The position numbers were made by a program, and so were the translations under genes. The notes beneath the pieces are model-generated. The model did no database searches, was not told where the DNA came from, and worked only from the letters and a program-made list of their open reading frames with translations. Positions 1 through 12,494 of a stretch of 64,000 nucleotides of DNA are shown here, piece by piece. Position 1 is the first letter of the stretch. The number at the start of each line of letters is the position of its first letter. This DNA is from Allacma fusca (Eukaryota > Arthropoda > Collembola > Symphypleona > Sminthuridae), in contig OX359245.1 in assembly GCA_947179485.1 (NCBI GenBank), positions 37,497,067 through 37,561,066 on the forward strand, in the 5' to 3' direction.

Positions 1-763
1 CATAAATACAATGAATATAATGTATTTATCCAATAAATAAGTATTGCAACAAACCAAAACCGTTGAAGAATTGGTTTTTCATAACGTTCGTTGATCTTGA
101 AAATACGAAATATAAAATACCGTAGAAATGTTCTTGCTGACAAAATATCTTGAAACATTTACGGCGAGAAAAATACCAAACACAAGATACGCAATGCATT
201 TCAAATATTATTTTAGATACAACATTTCAAAATATTCCACACCTCTGTATGTATGTAGTCTTGGTAATCCCCATATAGGAAGGTTATAGGACAGGCTGAG
301 CTATTCGGCCGTTTATTTGTAGGCATATATGTAAGCTCGGTCCTAATATTATTTGTAGGAATGATATAGGGTAGGCTTAGTCACCTGGACACCTTTGCTA
401 CCGTTACTTATACATGCCTAACCTTGCCTTTACTATCCTGAACTAAAAAGGTGGTGTCATGCTTAACCGGATTGACGGCTATTTCAGCTGGGTCAGTGGC
501 TTCTGATGTTACAGGAGGAGTTACAGTTCTTAGAATTGCAGGGGGTCGGTTTTGTAAATCTCTCTGGGAGATACATTTTTATTTTCCATAATGAATGCAT
601 TGTCGCTGTTGCGAATTTCAAAAATTATTTCAACATTATTTCCTAACATACGCTCACATTTTTTTAAATCCCTGCTGAACAAGATCATCCAAATTTCAAA
701 CTCCATGTTCACTAATGAAAATGATATTTCCTTTTGAAATTTATACCGGCATATTTTCTTTTT
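1..763. other. Intergenic, nothing recognised
   Basis: AT-rich sequence without a convincing coding frame. A short minus-strand open frame around 530-799 shows no domain and no splice support. I see no repeat unit or RNA gene here. Confidence 0.4.
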
Positions 764-1510
764 ATGTCCCATACAAATTATTTTAATAATTGTTCTCAAA
801 GATAAAACTAATAATCATGTAGAGGAGTTTGTATATTACCTTAAGTGGGTAACAGGCAAGGCGACCAGTCACCATCCGAAAAGTGCATCGCGTGAACCCA
901 GTGTCCAGCTATTAGGAAGTGTAGATCATGCCACGAACCAGAAACGGGTATTCATGGGTCAATAACAAGCGTGCAAACACTCACACCGATACCGGACATA
1001 TTACAGGGCATCTGAAAAGAAACAACGCATAGTCTATGTCCCGTATGAATTATTTTAATAATTGTTCTCGAAGGTAAAACTAATAATCATGTAGAGGAGT
1101 TTGTATATTACATTAGGTGGGTAACAGGCAATGAGACCAATTACCATCCGAAAAGTGCATCGCGTAAACCCAGTGTCCAGCTATTAGGAAATGTAGATCA
1201 TGCCACGAACCAGTAACGGGTATTCATGGGTCAATAACAAGCGTACAAACACTCACACCGATACCGGACATATTACAGGACATCTGAAAAGAAACAACGC
1301 ATAGTCTATGTCCCGTATGAATTATTTTAATAATTGTTCTCAAAGGTAAAACTAATAGTCATTCAGAGGAGTTTGTATATTACCTTAAGTGGGTAACAGG
1401 CAAGGCGACCAATCACCATCCGAAAAGTGCATCGCGTGAACCCAGTCTCCAGCTATTAGGAAATGTAGATCATGCCACAAACCAGAAACGGGTATTCATG
1501 GGTCAATTGC
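764..1510. repeat. Tandem satellite, about 272-bp unit
   Basis: A block beginning near TCCCATACAAATTATTTTAA (about 767) recurs near 1039 and again near 1311, giving a period of about 272 bp. The copies share the same internal landmarks in the same order: a GTGGGTAACAGGCAA segment, a GCATCGCGT segment and CATGGGTCAAT. The copies differ by scattered substitutions only. The third copy stops after CATGGGTCAATT near 1505. A more diverged relative of the unit start appears near 1718-1790, so the array was once longer. No coding potential is visible. Confidence 0.85.
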
Positions 1511-2519
1511 CAACCTACAATTATTCAAGCGGATACCCGACCGAATTGCAGGCGTAGTTTTGCTCGGTAGATATTCCCTCCGGAGACAACCCCACTGATT
1601 ATTTAGGTTCAGTGGTTAGGTTTAGGGTCAGGTGTACATTACGGGAGTAATCAAACAGGAAACGAATCAATTGCAATTTACACCGATTTATTTGTACATT
1701 ACATGCTTTCGAGTTCATGTCCCACATAAATTATTTTAGTAATTATTCTGAAAGATCGGAGGATAATAATCATATCGATGAGTTTGATTACCTCAGGTAG
1801 GGAACTGACAATAATCCAAATGAGTTTAATCCAATATTTAGATAGAACCCCAAAATGCCCAGGAAGTTGGAGAACTATGTAAGTTGAATTAAGTTAGGTC
1901 AATTTAAATAACAAGTCTCATTATAATGGTAGTACACAAGGTATTGTAAGCTCTAAAGTAGCTTGTGATATAATACAAATACACATAATAAGAAAACTCC
2001 TGAGGCTCCACACACACACAATTCCAAGTCATTCAACGTATAGGCAAGTGTCTAATATTAAGAGTTAAGCACTCAACAACAAGGTCAAGCAGGGTTGCCA
2101 GCGAAAAGAAGTACGGGAGAGGAGTCAGACTAGAGTGGGGTAGATGAAACACGTCAACTGCATCTGTGATTGCATCCCTTATATACAGCTTCATTTACTA
2201 GCCATATACAGCTGTCTCTGCATATAGTGTTGGAATTTTACATATCAGCTGAAAACCATTATATATACTGTGCTGTACAGAAACAAATTTCAACTACATA
2301 CTGCACAAAGTACTTACGGTGCTGGGGCTTGTAATATTCCTAATTCCAACTAACACCACCACAGACAGCCGTATTTGTAAAGCGTTTTATTAGTAATACA
2401 GCAAGTTTAATTTGAAGTGATCTAAAAGGAAGATATTTAAAAAAAGGTAAATAAAACTGCAAATACAATATACTTTCTATATATTTTTATAACAAATATC
2501 AGTGACGTGCGAACTTACG
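1511..2519. other. Spacer with a decayed satellite relative
   Basis: Contains the diverged satellite fragment near 1718-1790 and a short CA run near 2010. No coding frame or RNA gene is supported. The last 100 bases may hold the promoter or 5' leader of the gene starting at 2520. Confidence 0.35.
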
Positions 2520-3262
2520 ATGCCAGTTAACTGTCCCGAGTGTGTTTATACCAAAGTAGAAGTAAAGGTACCTGTTGACGAAAGCTTTGTAACATTAGGA
2601 TATGATACTGAAGTGAATGGTGGTAGTTACCTTATTGAAGCAATTCAAGGCGTGTGCATAATTAAAGGACAAGTGCGCTATAAAATTAAATGGCTAAATT
2701 GGGAAGATAGATTCTCTACGTGGGAACCCATTAGTCACTTAACAGACTGTGCTGAGACTTTAGCGGTGTTCCATATGACGTTAAAGGAAAAAATTGCAGA
2801 GGTGCCGGAAAGACTATTATTTCCAGTCTGGTGGAATTATGTCAGTGGTATTGACAAACGAGGTACAAACATTCAAACCTTACAAGAACTTAACTTTCAT
2901 ACTGTATGCCCGAATTGTCAGCATTGCTGAAATTTTAAATATATCGTTTTGCCATTTCAGGATTTAGCTGTACAAAATGTTTCAAGATGTTCTCTACTAG
3001 GGTTTCGTTACAACGGCACAAGAAGTTTACCCACAGCCGAAGGAATTTGAAAATTAAATGCTTGAAATGCATGGAACTTTTCAAAAACCAGCAAAGCTTG
3101 GAGACACACAAAAGACAGGTTTGCAATCAAGAACGAATACAGTGCAAGTTTTGTGCAGCCCTTATCCTACGAAAATTTATGAAAACTCATGTTAACGGTA
3201 AACACTACGGCAAACGGGTGAAATGTGACGTGTGCGGATCCAGATTATGGAAAAAAACTTAG
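2520..3262 (+). CDS. Chromodomain plus C2H2 zinc-finger protein, two exons
   Basis: Likely a nuclear chromatin-associated protein. Exon 1 (2520-2862) encodes a chromodomain at about residues 40-85: YLIEAIQG, then YKIKWLNWEDRFSTWEP, which keeps the aromatic cage and the WEP motif. Exon 2 (2961-3262) encodes zinc fingers: FSCTKCFKMF with RHKKFTH (C2H2), IKCLKCMELF with THKRQVC (C2HC) and IQCKFCAALI with THVNGKH (C2H2), then a bare VKCDVC pair before the stop. The 98-nt intron 2863-2960 (GTACAA to TTTCAG) joins the frames in phase 1. Without it the first frame runs to a stop at 2928. The first in-frame ATG is at 2520. The truncated last finger suggests a partial copy or a missing 3' exon. Chromodomains also occur in transposon integrases, so a selfish-element origin is possible. 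The domains are seen in the sequence; the function is inferred. Confidence 0.6.
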
Positions 3263-3910
3263 CACAACATATTCAATCACAACATCTGTAAGTAATATAC
3301 TATTTAATTCGAAGTATTTATGCCTTCTACAGTAAATAATAACACAATTTTTGGAGAAACCTAAAATGATACACTGGATGTAAACGACATTTATCTTTTA
3401 CGGAAAACATTGTAGTCTCGTAAAATATTCTCAACCAAATATTTTTATCCTATATAATTTGAATTATCTTAAAACTTACTAATAAAGAACAAATACAGTA
3501 AAAACTCGGTAGCAGTTCAGGTCTTAAAATTTGATTGTTACATTTTATGTAGTTACGACAATACGGTGTTTTTATGACCAATCAAATTTATCCGTTTAAA
3601 GGCGGTTGTAATGCCCTTTTACTTTTGTGTGGCTAAGAACTTGAACATGTTTTCTTGTTTAGAATTAGACATTCTAAAATTACGTAGAATGATGCGGACA
3701 TTACAACCAGCTAACGGATAGGGAATACGTTTAATTTTAAACTTTTATGTACTTAAAGTTTTTCGTATACATAAGGTGATGCACACCAAATGTTCCTCTA
3801 TTGAATACCTTGATAATAAAATTTGGCTTAAAACATATACCGCTTTGGGCCGTATTAATAATTTGTTCAACAGTACCGAATCAACTGGTTTTACAATTAC
3901 ATGCGTTTAC
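3263..3910. other. AT-rich spacer between convergent genes
   Basis: 3' flank of the zinc-finger gene and 3' flank of the minus-strand ORF that ends at 3911. No open frame, repeat or RNA gene is supported. Confidence 0.4.
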
Positions 3911-5123
3911 TTATTCACTTAAATCAATGTATTGCTGTAACAACTTTTCAACCGGATTTTTGTCTACCCTTTGTTTCTTGCTTCTACCGAATGATTCATG
4001 ATCTAAAATGTGCTTAATTTCAGCGTATTCCTTGAATTCATGTAAAATTTTCATTTTTGCTGTAACTACGTTCCTTGTCTCATTATAATAGACATCTATT
4101 TTATCGTTTAGAATTTTTAGTGTTTTCATTGTCTTTGCATCTTGAATGTACATATAAAGAATTGCTTGCTGTATCATTTCAAAATCCTGGCTACTCATTA
4201 TCATGTTGATGGTGTTGTTAGCTAATGTTAAAATTCCATTGCTGTACTTTAGAATCTGATTTTTTTCAAAAGTTGTACAAAATGAAAATTCGAAGAAGCA
4301 GTCCGCTATATAGCAAGTGCAATTTGTACACACATCAGTACAAATATTTGCAAATGTGGGTAATTTGGCAATGAAAGCGTCATTGTCTTGTATGGTATTA
4401 TTTCCCATCAAATAGAATACCTGTACTTGATTTCGGCTACTTTCAAACAAAGTTAATAAATTCAATTTCGCTGGTAAGCAATGTATGTTAGCTTTATTTA
4501 TACTTGCATAAAATCTGATTTTTTTCACCCAATCGTTATAATCAGACGTAAGTCTTCCCAAAGCTACTGTAGGATTTTTTGAGCTTGATCTAAACAACCT
4601 AATTTTTTTGCTAAGCTTTCCTTGATTCCGTTTACCAAATCTAACGTAAATAATAAATTTTTTAAGTTTTGATTTGAACGTATTGGCAAATGCCATTGCT
4701 TCAATAGACGATTGTCGTATATCGGTCGTCACGGTTTCCGGCATACATTCTTTAAACGCTTCCATTTTTTTGTGAAAACTGTTTACATTAGCAACACCTT
4801 CTTCAATTTCTCTTATTACACTTTCAATTAAATTGACATTTTGTCCTGAAAGTTCGTGCATCCTTGTCTTGTTATTAAAATTGTCAATTGTTGCATTCCA
4901 GCATTCCGTCAAACTCCGTAAATCGTCAACAATTAAGTAGAGTAGGGCAATTAATTAAATTGCAATATGTTAATATTTTGGATTTGCTGAGATATTTCTT
5001 TGATAGTACTGTCTTGCTTGTACTAGAACTTAGATCTATCCTTGCAAGGAAACTGTCAAGCTCCGCCTGAACATCTAATTCTAGATTTGAATTTGAGTCC
5101 TCCTCAGTTTCGTGGATTTCCAA
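3911..5123 (-). CDS. Unrecognised helical protein, 333-aa ORF plus upstream fragment
   Basis: The main frame (4912 down to 3911) encodes 333 residues. The sequence is rich in Lys, Glu and Asn with long helical stretches. It carries a basic patch near residues 80-110 (KLKKFIIYVRFGKRNQ, then KKIRLFRSS), a Cys cluster near 195-210 (ICTDVCTNCTCYIADC) and a basic C-terminal motif GRSKKQRVDKNP. A second minus-strand frame just upstream (5123-4926) is acidic and starts MEIHETEEDSNSNLEL. The two frames differ by one base, so they are either one gene with an intron or frameshift near 4915-4930, or two genes. I do not recognise the family. The Cys cluster could bind metal; this is not shown. Confidence 0.4.
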
Positions 5124-5337
5124 AATAATTTTTATATATAATTTATATAAAAATTTATATAAATTAATATATACAAGCCAATTATTTTTTATAATTTATT
5201 TTTAAAACCATATAATTTATAATTTACCTTTGATAACATGGGTAGCTTGCACATGGTCCGAGTGCAAAAGTGGGAATTGCAGATGTTTAATCCATTTTGG
5301 GTCACAAAATCGGTTTTTTCTTCTCGGGTATATTGGA

Positions 5338-5679
5338 TTATTTCGACAAATGCAAAAACCGAGCTGGAGGACTGACGCTCAATTTTTGTATAACTGCCTT
5401 GTCCATGAAATCCGCCTTCAAAATATTCAGCAACAAATCGAGTTTTGCCTCACCATCTATTTCCAATTTTTCCACGTATTCTGAGTATGTTTTGGTGACC
5501 GTTCTCTTCAATGTAGAGCCACCACGGGGATTACTTGAGATGTAAGCATTTGAATGATCCATGTCGACAAGCATGTATGGCCGGAGAGCTTGCACACGTT
5601 GGTCATAAAATTGATTTAATGCTCCTGATCTCCCTCGGCTGGGTATGTAAATCTCTGCATGCATGGGGCCAATTTCCAA
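5338..5679 (-). CDS. Unrecognised 113-aa ORF
   Basis: An open minus-strand frame starting MEIGPMHAEIYIPSRGRSG with a helical, charged C-terminal half (YSEYVEKLEIDGEAKLDLLL). It lies upstream of, and in the same orientation as, the 3911-5123 ORFs, so it may be a 5' exon of that gene. Two overlapping plus-strand frames look like shadows. No family is recognised and there is no signal peptide or membrane segment. Confidence 0.3.
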   Translation of the reverse strand: MEIGPMHAEIYIPSRGRSGALNQFYDQRVQALRPYMLVDMDHSNAYISSNPRGGSTLKRTVTKTYSEYVEKLEIDGEAKLDLLLNILKADFMDKAVIQKLSVSPPARFLHLSK

Positions 5680-6449
5680 AATTATCCAGGCAATTATCAG
5701 AGAGACTACGAGAAAAACAAATTTATTAAGATTATTGTCATTTGTTTAATCAACACAATTAGTATATACCAATTACCTGTAAAAGGTTTTCTTAATCCCT
5801 CCATGATTCGTTGGATTGATTCACACCAAAATAAGTCAATACAATTCTTCAATTTGAGACAACAGGGCTTGTATTCTCTGCTTAAATGATTAACTGGACG
5901 CGAATTCACATTCTGTTACAAGGTGAAATAAGGTCAGGGTGCTTCGGGTTGTATAACAGTCAAGCCTAGCAACTAGATTGCCATCAACTGCGCAGTAAGT
6001 GTTAAAGCTTATTATGTGCTTACTTGATGACCATGCAATCTTCAGCATGTGAAAGCAACACTTGTAAGCACTTCAATGTGTTCCACAATCTTTACAAACT
6101 ATACGTTCTTACTTCATTTGATTTGTGACGAAAATATTTTTAGCAGTTAAGCATTTCTTCAAAAAGACTGAAATAAAACATTCGTGTAGCAATATCCTCT
6201 AAATTGTTTTTTATTTAATTTTTGTGTAGATAATCGTTTAGTACATTTCGGAAAATCACTGTGTAAAGTTTCTTACTTGCCAAGAAGTAATATTTTATCA
6301 AAAGGCGGTTGAGCTTGTGTGTTTTGTCCAAGTAAAGAGTCAGAAGGTGGTTGTGCATATCTACTGAGGTTAATTTCTTAAACGCTGTAATATTAGGATT
6401 TGCATTGAATTAAGAAAGTATATCACATAATTCAATTCTTATTACAGCC
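5680..6449. other. Spacer, possible 5' leader
   Basis: No supported gene. The last bases before 6450 (TTCTTATTACAG) form a good splice acceptor, suggesting that an untranslated leader exon of the next gene lies in this stretch. Confidence 0.35.
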
Positions 6450-6662
6450 ATGGATTTCAAGTTGGTGGTCATCGGAATTTCGCTATACATAGCATATACA
6501 TTGGGAATAACCGAGCAGGTATGTATGCACTGAGGCAACTGTATATTTCATTTTCTATTTTAGCAATTTCTAAACTGAAATCATGTTGATAAACAGAAAA
6601 TTCAAAAGGAAATTGTGACGCATAATGTAAGGCATTCCAAGGAATCAAAAAGATTCGAAAGG
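6450..6662 (+). CDS. First two exons of a small secreted protein (partial)
   Basis: Exon 1 (6450-6518) encodes 23 residues that look like a signal peptide: MDFKLVVIGISLYIAYTLG, then ITEQ. It ends in phase 0 at a GTATGT donor and is preceded by an acceptor-like TTATTACAG. Exon 2 (6597-6662) follows GATAAACAG, encodes 22 charged residues (starting KIQKEIVTHN) and ends at a strong GGTAAGTTT donor. No continuation exon could be identified, because the next 4 kb hold a transposase remnant. The splice reading is inferred. The signal-peptide character and the donor motif are visible. It resembles the micro-exon family of this window only in general style. Confidence 0.4.
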
Positions 6663-7173
6663 GTAAGTTTAAAGTATTCGCTTCTGGAAAGAAACATGGA
6701 TCTAAGTGCAGTTGAACTTTCCAAATTCAAGAATATACTTAACACTAGGACAATAAACATCACCTGAAATATGAAATGCCAAATATTTAATTACAGTTGG
6801 ATGATTAAATCTGATTTCAGGTTTGATCTAGGGTCAATATATGTGATGTCTGTATATTTTGTTTTCACAATATTATTGTACTCGAGTGATAGACGTATCG
6901 CTACATAGTTTTTTTGCTGCACTACGTGGCCTAAAAGCTTGTTTTACTACTTGGGATTTGAGTTTTGCAACGTGAAACATTCTTATAGTAAATATTTGTT
7001 TCAATATTTTGTATATGTTATTTCTGGATAAATATTTGTACACGGTTTTGATTCTCGTGTAAGACTTGAATATTAAAGTGGACAATGGACGAATCTATCT
7101 AATGGAAAACAGATCAACATGAAGCCGTTTATCATTTTTATTCTTGGTTTAATGTGTTGTATTCGATATATAG

Positions 7174-10100
7174 ATGGTATCCGGAATTCCACACAAAAAA
7201 CGAAGGATTGAACCGACAATTGATGTTTTGATTTCCGAAGTAAATTTTGACAGCCCAGCATCAATTCGAAAGAAGTTTGTAGAGCTCGAAATTTTGAGGA
7301 AGAAAACATTTGGTCGTCCAAAAACAAATGTGTTGGAAGGTTTTCTTTTGCTTTTTGTAACATCAAATCCTTTACAGATAGTAACTTCAGTTAATTTAGG
7401 CGACAAAAAAACACCCTTGGATCCATTTACAAGATTTGTTGTTGTTGGTACGTCTACAGTAGATAATGTAGACTATGATCTACAATCAAATACAGTCCAC
7501 AATGTTTACAAAACTAGAAGTGATGCATTTCCTTGTGCAGACATTGGCCCAGTGGGAGTTATATTGGTTTTTAACCAAATAAAAACGAGAACCGAGATTT
7601 ACTGCTATTTAAATCCCCGCAAGGACAGTATCTTCCTATCGCTTTAGAAAACGACATTCAGAAGCGTTCGTTAATTAAATCTTTGGCAAAGGATATGGTA
7701 GTGATAGGACGAAAGGCTCCATTCAATCATTGTGAATTTTTTGACTCCATTTTCCCTGTGCAGACACAACCTTATAATCAATATATATTAAGAGATTTAG
7801 AAATACCAAGCAGCAACCATGACTATTCGTTAAATAGATGCTCCGATGATAAATCACCCTTTCAAATGTCAGTTTTTAAAACAGGAAACCCTACACCAGG
7901 AAATGTGAACGAATGTTCGGGATCACACTTTGTACTAGAACGTGAAATAGCTTCTACGTCGGTGGTTGCCGGTTCATTAGCTCCCGAAACTCAAGTTAGC
8001 GGCTGTTATGCTAATTTCCCAAATGTCCATACATCACAATATCAGAAAGTGTCAGAAGAAAGCTTTCAGGCAATTCTTTAAAAATATTTAACCTCGCCAC
8101 TTAATTCGTGTCTGAGGCGAGAAAATTCTGTGGGCGTTTCAGATACCGTAGGCACAACAGATAGACCAAGTACTAACCCATATAAAGTTACACACGAATT
8201 TAATGAAGGTTGGCAGACACAGTGCACACAATATTTACCTAGGCAAGGAATTGTTTTAGGTTATAGCCAAATAAGAAACTGGATTGATGTGCTAGCTGCT
8301 CCCACACAATGCCGATTTTCATGTGCTGCCTGTAAACGGTTTTTTGCTGACGGATTTCGAATAGACTTCAAGTATAAAACCGACATGCAAACTGACAAAG
8401 GATATTTTTCTACAAATCCCAGCAAAAACCAGGAACACATTATTTCCCACAATAATAATGAATTACATTCTAGAGCATTTACTTATTACAAAAGTCTTAA
8501 GGACGCTACAAGTAGGGAGGAGGCATTACTTGCAATTAGAAAACAGGAATTATTAGATGTTGATATATTTAAGCCGACAATATTAGTAATGCAATTTGTT
8601 TACACGGAAATCATGGCGGATGTTAGCTTCAATAAACACCCGTTATTTATGAAAGCGTTATTAAAATTAGGTGTAAATGTCGGAAATGTTCAGCACTCGA
8701 GCCGAGCAAGTAAAGAAATTATGTCAGTTTTCTCTCGTGGGTTTCACAGTCGACTTCTGAACTTTTTAGTTACTGAATACCCGTATTTTACTCTAATTCT
8801 AGACGCATCAACCTTTAGAAACATTCCTTACTTGGTTGTACTTTTACAAACTACCGCAAAAAACAACCCCAGAATTTTTTTTACTGTCTTTTACCTCTGG
8901 ATGGGGAAAAGGGAGCTGTAATGCTCAATAATCTTAAAGATAGAATTTTAGCTGATGATAAAATCAATCCAGGTTTTCAAAAGTATTTTCGCGAAAGAAT
9001 TATAGCTCAGAGTAGTGATAGTGCTAGCGCCATTGTAGGTACACAGAACTCCTTTTATACTCATTTACGAGATTATATTGGCAGAGACGTAGCTTTAATC
9101 AAATGTGCTGCACATAGGATTCAACTGGCAATAAAACATGCAATGAAGATACCAATCGGACAGAAAGCAGATGGCAGCGAAAATAAATATTTTTTAACGT
9201 TTGGTTCAGTCAACAACGAGTTATATACATTTTACTACAGCAGAGGTTCGAAAAGGTTTATTCACTTGTTTGAACACGCAGAAGAAATGGGGTTTACGCC
9301 CATTCGGTTGAAATACTTTTTTGATATTAGGTGGGCAGCAAGCCACAAAGCTGCTATGTTGGCTATGCACACTGATTTTCATTTAATAAAGGCTGATTTA
9401 GAGCTGATTTCGGCTGACAAAGAATTTGATGACAGTTCACGTGAAAAGGCAAAATTAATGCTCGCAAAAATCACAGATAAAGCTTTTTTTCCGTCTCTTT
9501 GCGAAATGCAAGATATACTAGCAATATTTTCAACTATGTCCCTTAGCTTCCAGGTACAAGATGGGCTAATGCTTTCTAAAGCTGAGGTGGTTAGACAAGG
9601 TATAAAAGATATTTCGAACCTTAAAGTATCTATTGGAAAGTATTTACAAAATTATTTGAACGAATGCGAATGTCCCAATATATGCTCAAAGGGCACGTGT
9701 TCCCTAGCTCAGCATGATAATTGCGAGAACCTAATGTGGGGAAACATTATTAGTTCGTCTAAAGTTGCATATTCAATAAATCTAAGCCAATACAGAAGCA
9801 GTCTGTACGATGCTCTTGATTCAGAGTTAAAGCGTTATTTTCCTCTTCAACTGTTAGAATCTTTCAATCTATTTTCCCCAAAATATTTTAAAGCCCAATG
9901 CAATGCAGACTGTTCTATAATGACAAATTGTTACAACTTTAACTCTAATTTTGAACTGACCGAACCATTATCTATGTTTGACAACATTTGCTCATTTTAT
10001 CACTTTAGCAATCAAGATTGTTCCATGATAAAATCAGAATGGTCTAGATTGTTAAGTAATGTGGTTACAAATAATTTTTTAATGGAATATGCTTTTGAAG

Positions 10101-10462
10101 ATCCTTCAAAGTTTTGGCCCTTAGCTTTATCTCAGGCGGATTTAAATTGGTCATATTTCTCAACGAAGATCGTAAAGTATATGCTTAGCACTGGATTTTC
10201 GAGCTCAAGTGCGGAATTTAGTTTTAGCATAATAAAATCTATTCAAGAGAAAGAACGGGCTAGTCTGCACTCGGATACTCTTGAAATGATATCACGAGTA
10301 AAAATAAATGGACCCAAGGACTTCACAAAGATTGATATAATAGGTTATACTAAAGAGTTTTTGAAAAATCACTTCAAAGTCGATGAGGATGCTAATGTTG
10401 GTGGGAGACCTCCAAATCCAGAAAAATTTAAAAACCTTTTTGAGAAAAGTGATACTTTCTAG
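7174..10462 (+). pseudogene. hAT-superfamily transposase, broken
   Basis: Three frames carry one protein. The middle frame (7683-8921) is interrupted by a TAA at 8079. The last frame (8921-10462, 513 aa) follows after a shift at an eight-T run near 8875-8882. An N-terminal frame (7174-7647) may belong to it. hAT signs include LILDASTF with a catalytic-type Asp, SSDSASAIVG, the Cys/His segment IKCAAHRIQLAIKHA, WAASHKAAM, and a C-terminal dimerisation region with SSSAEFSFSIIKS then RASLHSDTLEMISR. Such proteins cut and paste DNA in the nucleus. The frameshift, stop and missing N-terminal BED finger indicate decay, although the homopolymer shift could be a sequencing error. It lies between two small host-type genes. 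I could not prove terminal repeats. Confidence 0.7.
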
Positions 10463-11099
10463 ATATGGTTTATTTAAATACTGCCGCATATTAATTTTCC
10501 TTATGTTATACTCACCACGGATGTAGTGTTCGTGTGAAAATAATTCATGTGTTTCAACATACTAACAAAAGGGTAAAGGGTTTGTTTGCACATCTGATTT
10601 TGCTGTACGTATGGATTTAACATTAATCAAGTATATTCACCATAATAACATACAGGTGTGTACTATATTCTCATGCAATTTATTTGTGGTAGTCAACTAA
10701 GCAGTAAAGCAGTTTTATCAGTTTCTCAAATGACGAATACAAGAGTCACCCTGAAAGGTTTCATTGATTTGGTGAATATCGTTGTGATACCTTTATTCAC
10801 AATAGACTTTCCGCTTCGCCCCTAAAAAGAAAGACAACTTTAATGTGTTTACAAATAAGAAGTATTACATGGTATTGTAATGAATAATAATATCATTTTC
10901 CATATACTTGTATTTGTAATTATTTCTTTGTTGCTATGGAAGTCACAGGCGTCCATTATGCTTGCAACAAAACAAAAAAAATGTAAATTCATTGACGTAA
11001 ATAAATCTTAGACATTAGATTCAGCATCACACTTCTCTCTTCACTACACGCATTTAATAACGCGACGTGCTGTTAATTGTTATCTACAATTATTTTAAA
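10463..11099. other. 3' flank of transposase, promoter side of next gene
   Basis: AT-rich, no coding frame. TCACCCTG near 10746 could be a hAT end but has no convincing partner (see rejected items). Confidence 0.35.
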
Positions 11100-11437
11100 A
11101 TGACTTCAAACACTGGTGAATTGTATTACTTGTACATAAATGGGAGTCTTAATACGACAAAAACCATTTTCAACGATTTGGTTACCGTCATCAATAACAC
11201 GGGTCGTCAGCAGGATGAAAGCCAATGGCCCACATGGGGGTAAGGAATAAATATTATTGATCATTTGGTTAGTTTTAATTAATTCATGTTAATTTTTAAT
11301 ACTTTTTCAGCGCCGGTGCATTGGCGGGGGGTTTCGCACTTCTGGTGCTTGTTATCTGGTGTGCATTGGAGTGCTGCAAGCTTAAGTGTGGACCGAAAAC
11401 CGAAGCAGCAGCAGTAAAAAATGATTCTACGGCCTAG
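11100..11437 (+). CDS. Small single-pass membrane protein, two exons
   Basis: Exon 1 (11100-11239) and exon 2 (11311-11437) are joined by a 71-nt intron with GTAAGG donor and TTTTTCAG acceptor. The joined frame is uninterrupted and encodes 88 residues. The N-terminal half has two N-glycosylation sequons (NGSL, NNTG). It is followed by a hydrophobic segment of about 20 residues that starts AGALAGGFALLVLVIW, then a Cys-rich boundary and a short Lys-rich tail ending NDSTA. There is no cleavable signal, so it is probably an N-out single-pass protein. No family is recognised. The clean splice and unbroken frame suggest a real, working host gene among transposon debris. Confidence 0.6.
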
Positions 11438-12494
11438 CTCAAAAATATTAAACTCTAAACGTTTAAACCAATTTACTTTCTAATCTATTTTTACAAATGA
11501 ATAAATTAAGTTTTTAAATAATATTTAGATTTTTGGTATACTATTGCTTTCCGTTTTATAAAAATATTACGCATTGGAAAAGTAATTGAAAAATATTACC
11601 TGTCGTTACAACACATATAAGCGCTTCGCCCCTTAGTGACTTAGCAAGTAATTTACTACATTATTTTTTATATTGTACTCCCGAATTTATTACCTCGGTT
11701 ACGATAAATGTTTTACCGACTCTGCCAAATAAGTGGTAGATATTTGTTTCGAACATTTTTTTTTACTTTCAACTTTTGTAAAAATTCGCATGCAACAAAT
11801 ATTGAGAGATAATTCTGATACAAACTAGAAATAAGTACCGATAAGTTTTAATTTCTGAATTCCCAAGTGATATTTTATTTGGAAGGATTTTATCCCAAGA
11901 AGTTTTGTAGTCCATGTTGTAAGTTTACAAACTAGTTTTGTTTAGTATGCACTTTAGAAGTTTAAATGAGTAAGAAGAAGAATGTCCTTTCACAAGAAAG
12001 TTTTTGGTACATATAAAGTTATTCCATCCGTCGTTCTACCTTCCATTTTTGTATTACATAAAAATAACCTGTGACGGATAGCTTTTACAAGACCAAAATA
12101 TGATTTCCCTTCCTCATACTCACTTTTCCCAATTCCTGGTTATTATTTGCCAAAGAAGGAAAAGTTAAACGACTAATAAATTATTTGAGATATAACGATA
12201 ATAAATAGAAGCAATAAGTAGTTAGAGTCGGGAATGCATTTAAGGATAATTTCCCTCATGTCTCAATGTGCCCCAAATACACTAGCTAGTGACTACGAAT
12301 GCAAATTTTTGTTGTGGTTTTCTGTTATGTGACTAAATTGTCAGGTTTCAAATAAATGTTGTCCTTTGTTTTATATTTAGGTCGATATGTTCGTCAGGTA
12401 GTGTTTCCAGAGCCCGGTAAGTTTCATTCTTTGACCATCCATTGTTAGTCTGTTTGTTCAATGTGTATCCGCTATCCGCAACCAACTTCAGTTT

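Noticed and set aside
5937..10752. CAGGGTG near 5937 and CACCCTG near 10746 as ends of the first hAT element
   Set aside because: Only about seven terminal bases match and the flanking eight bases differ (AATAAGGT versus AAAGGTTT), so the pairing may be chance.
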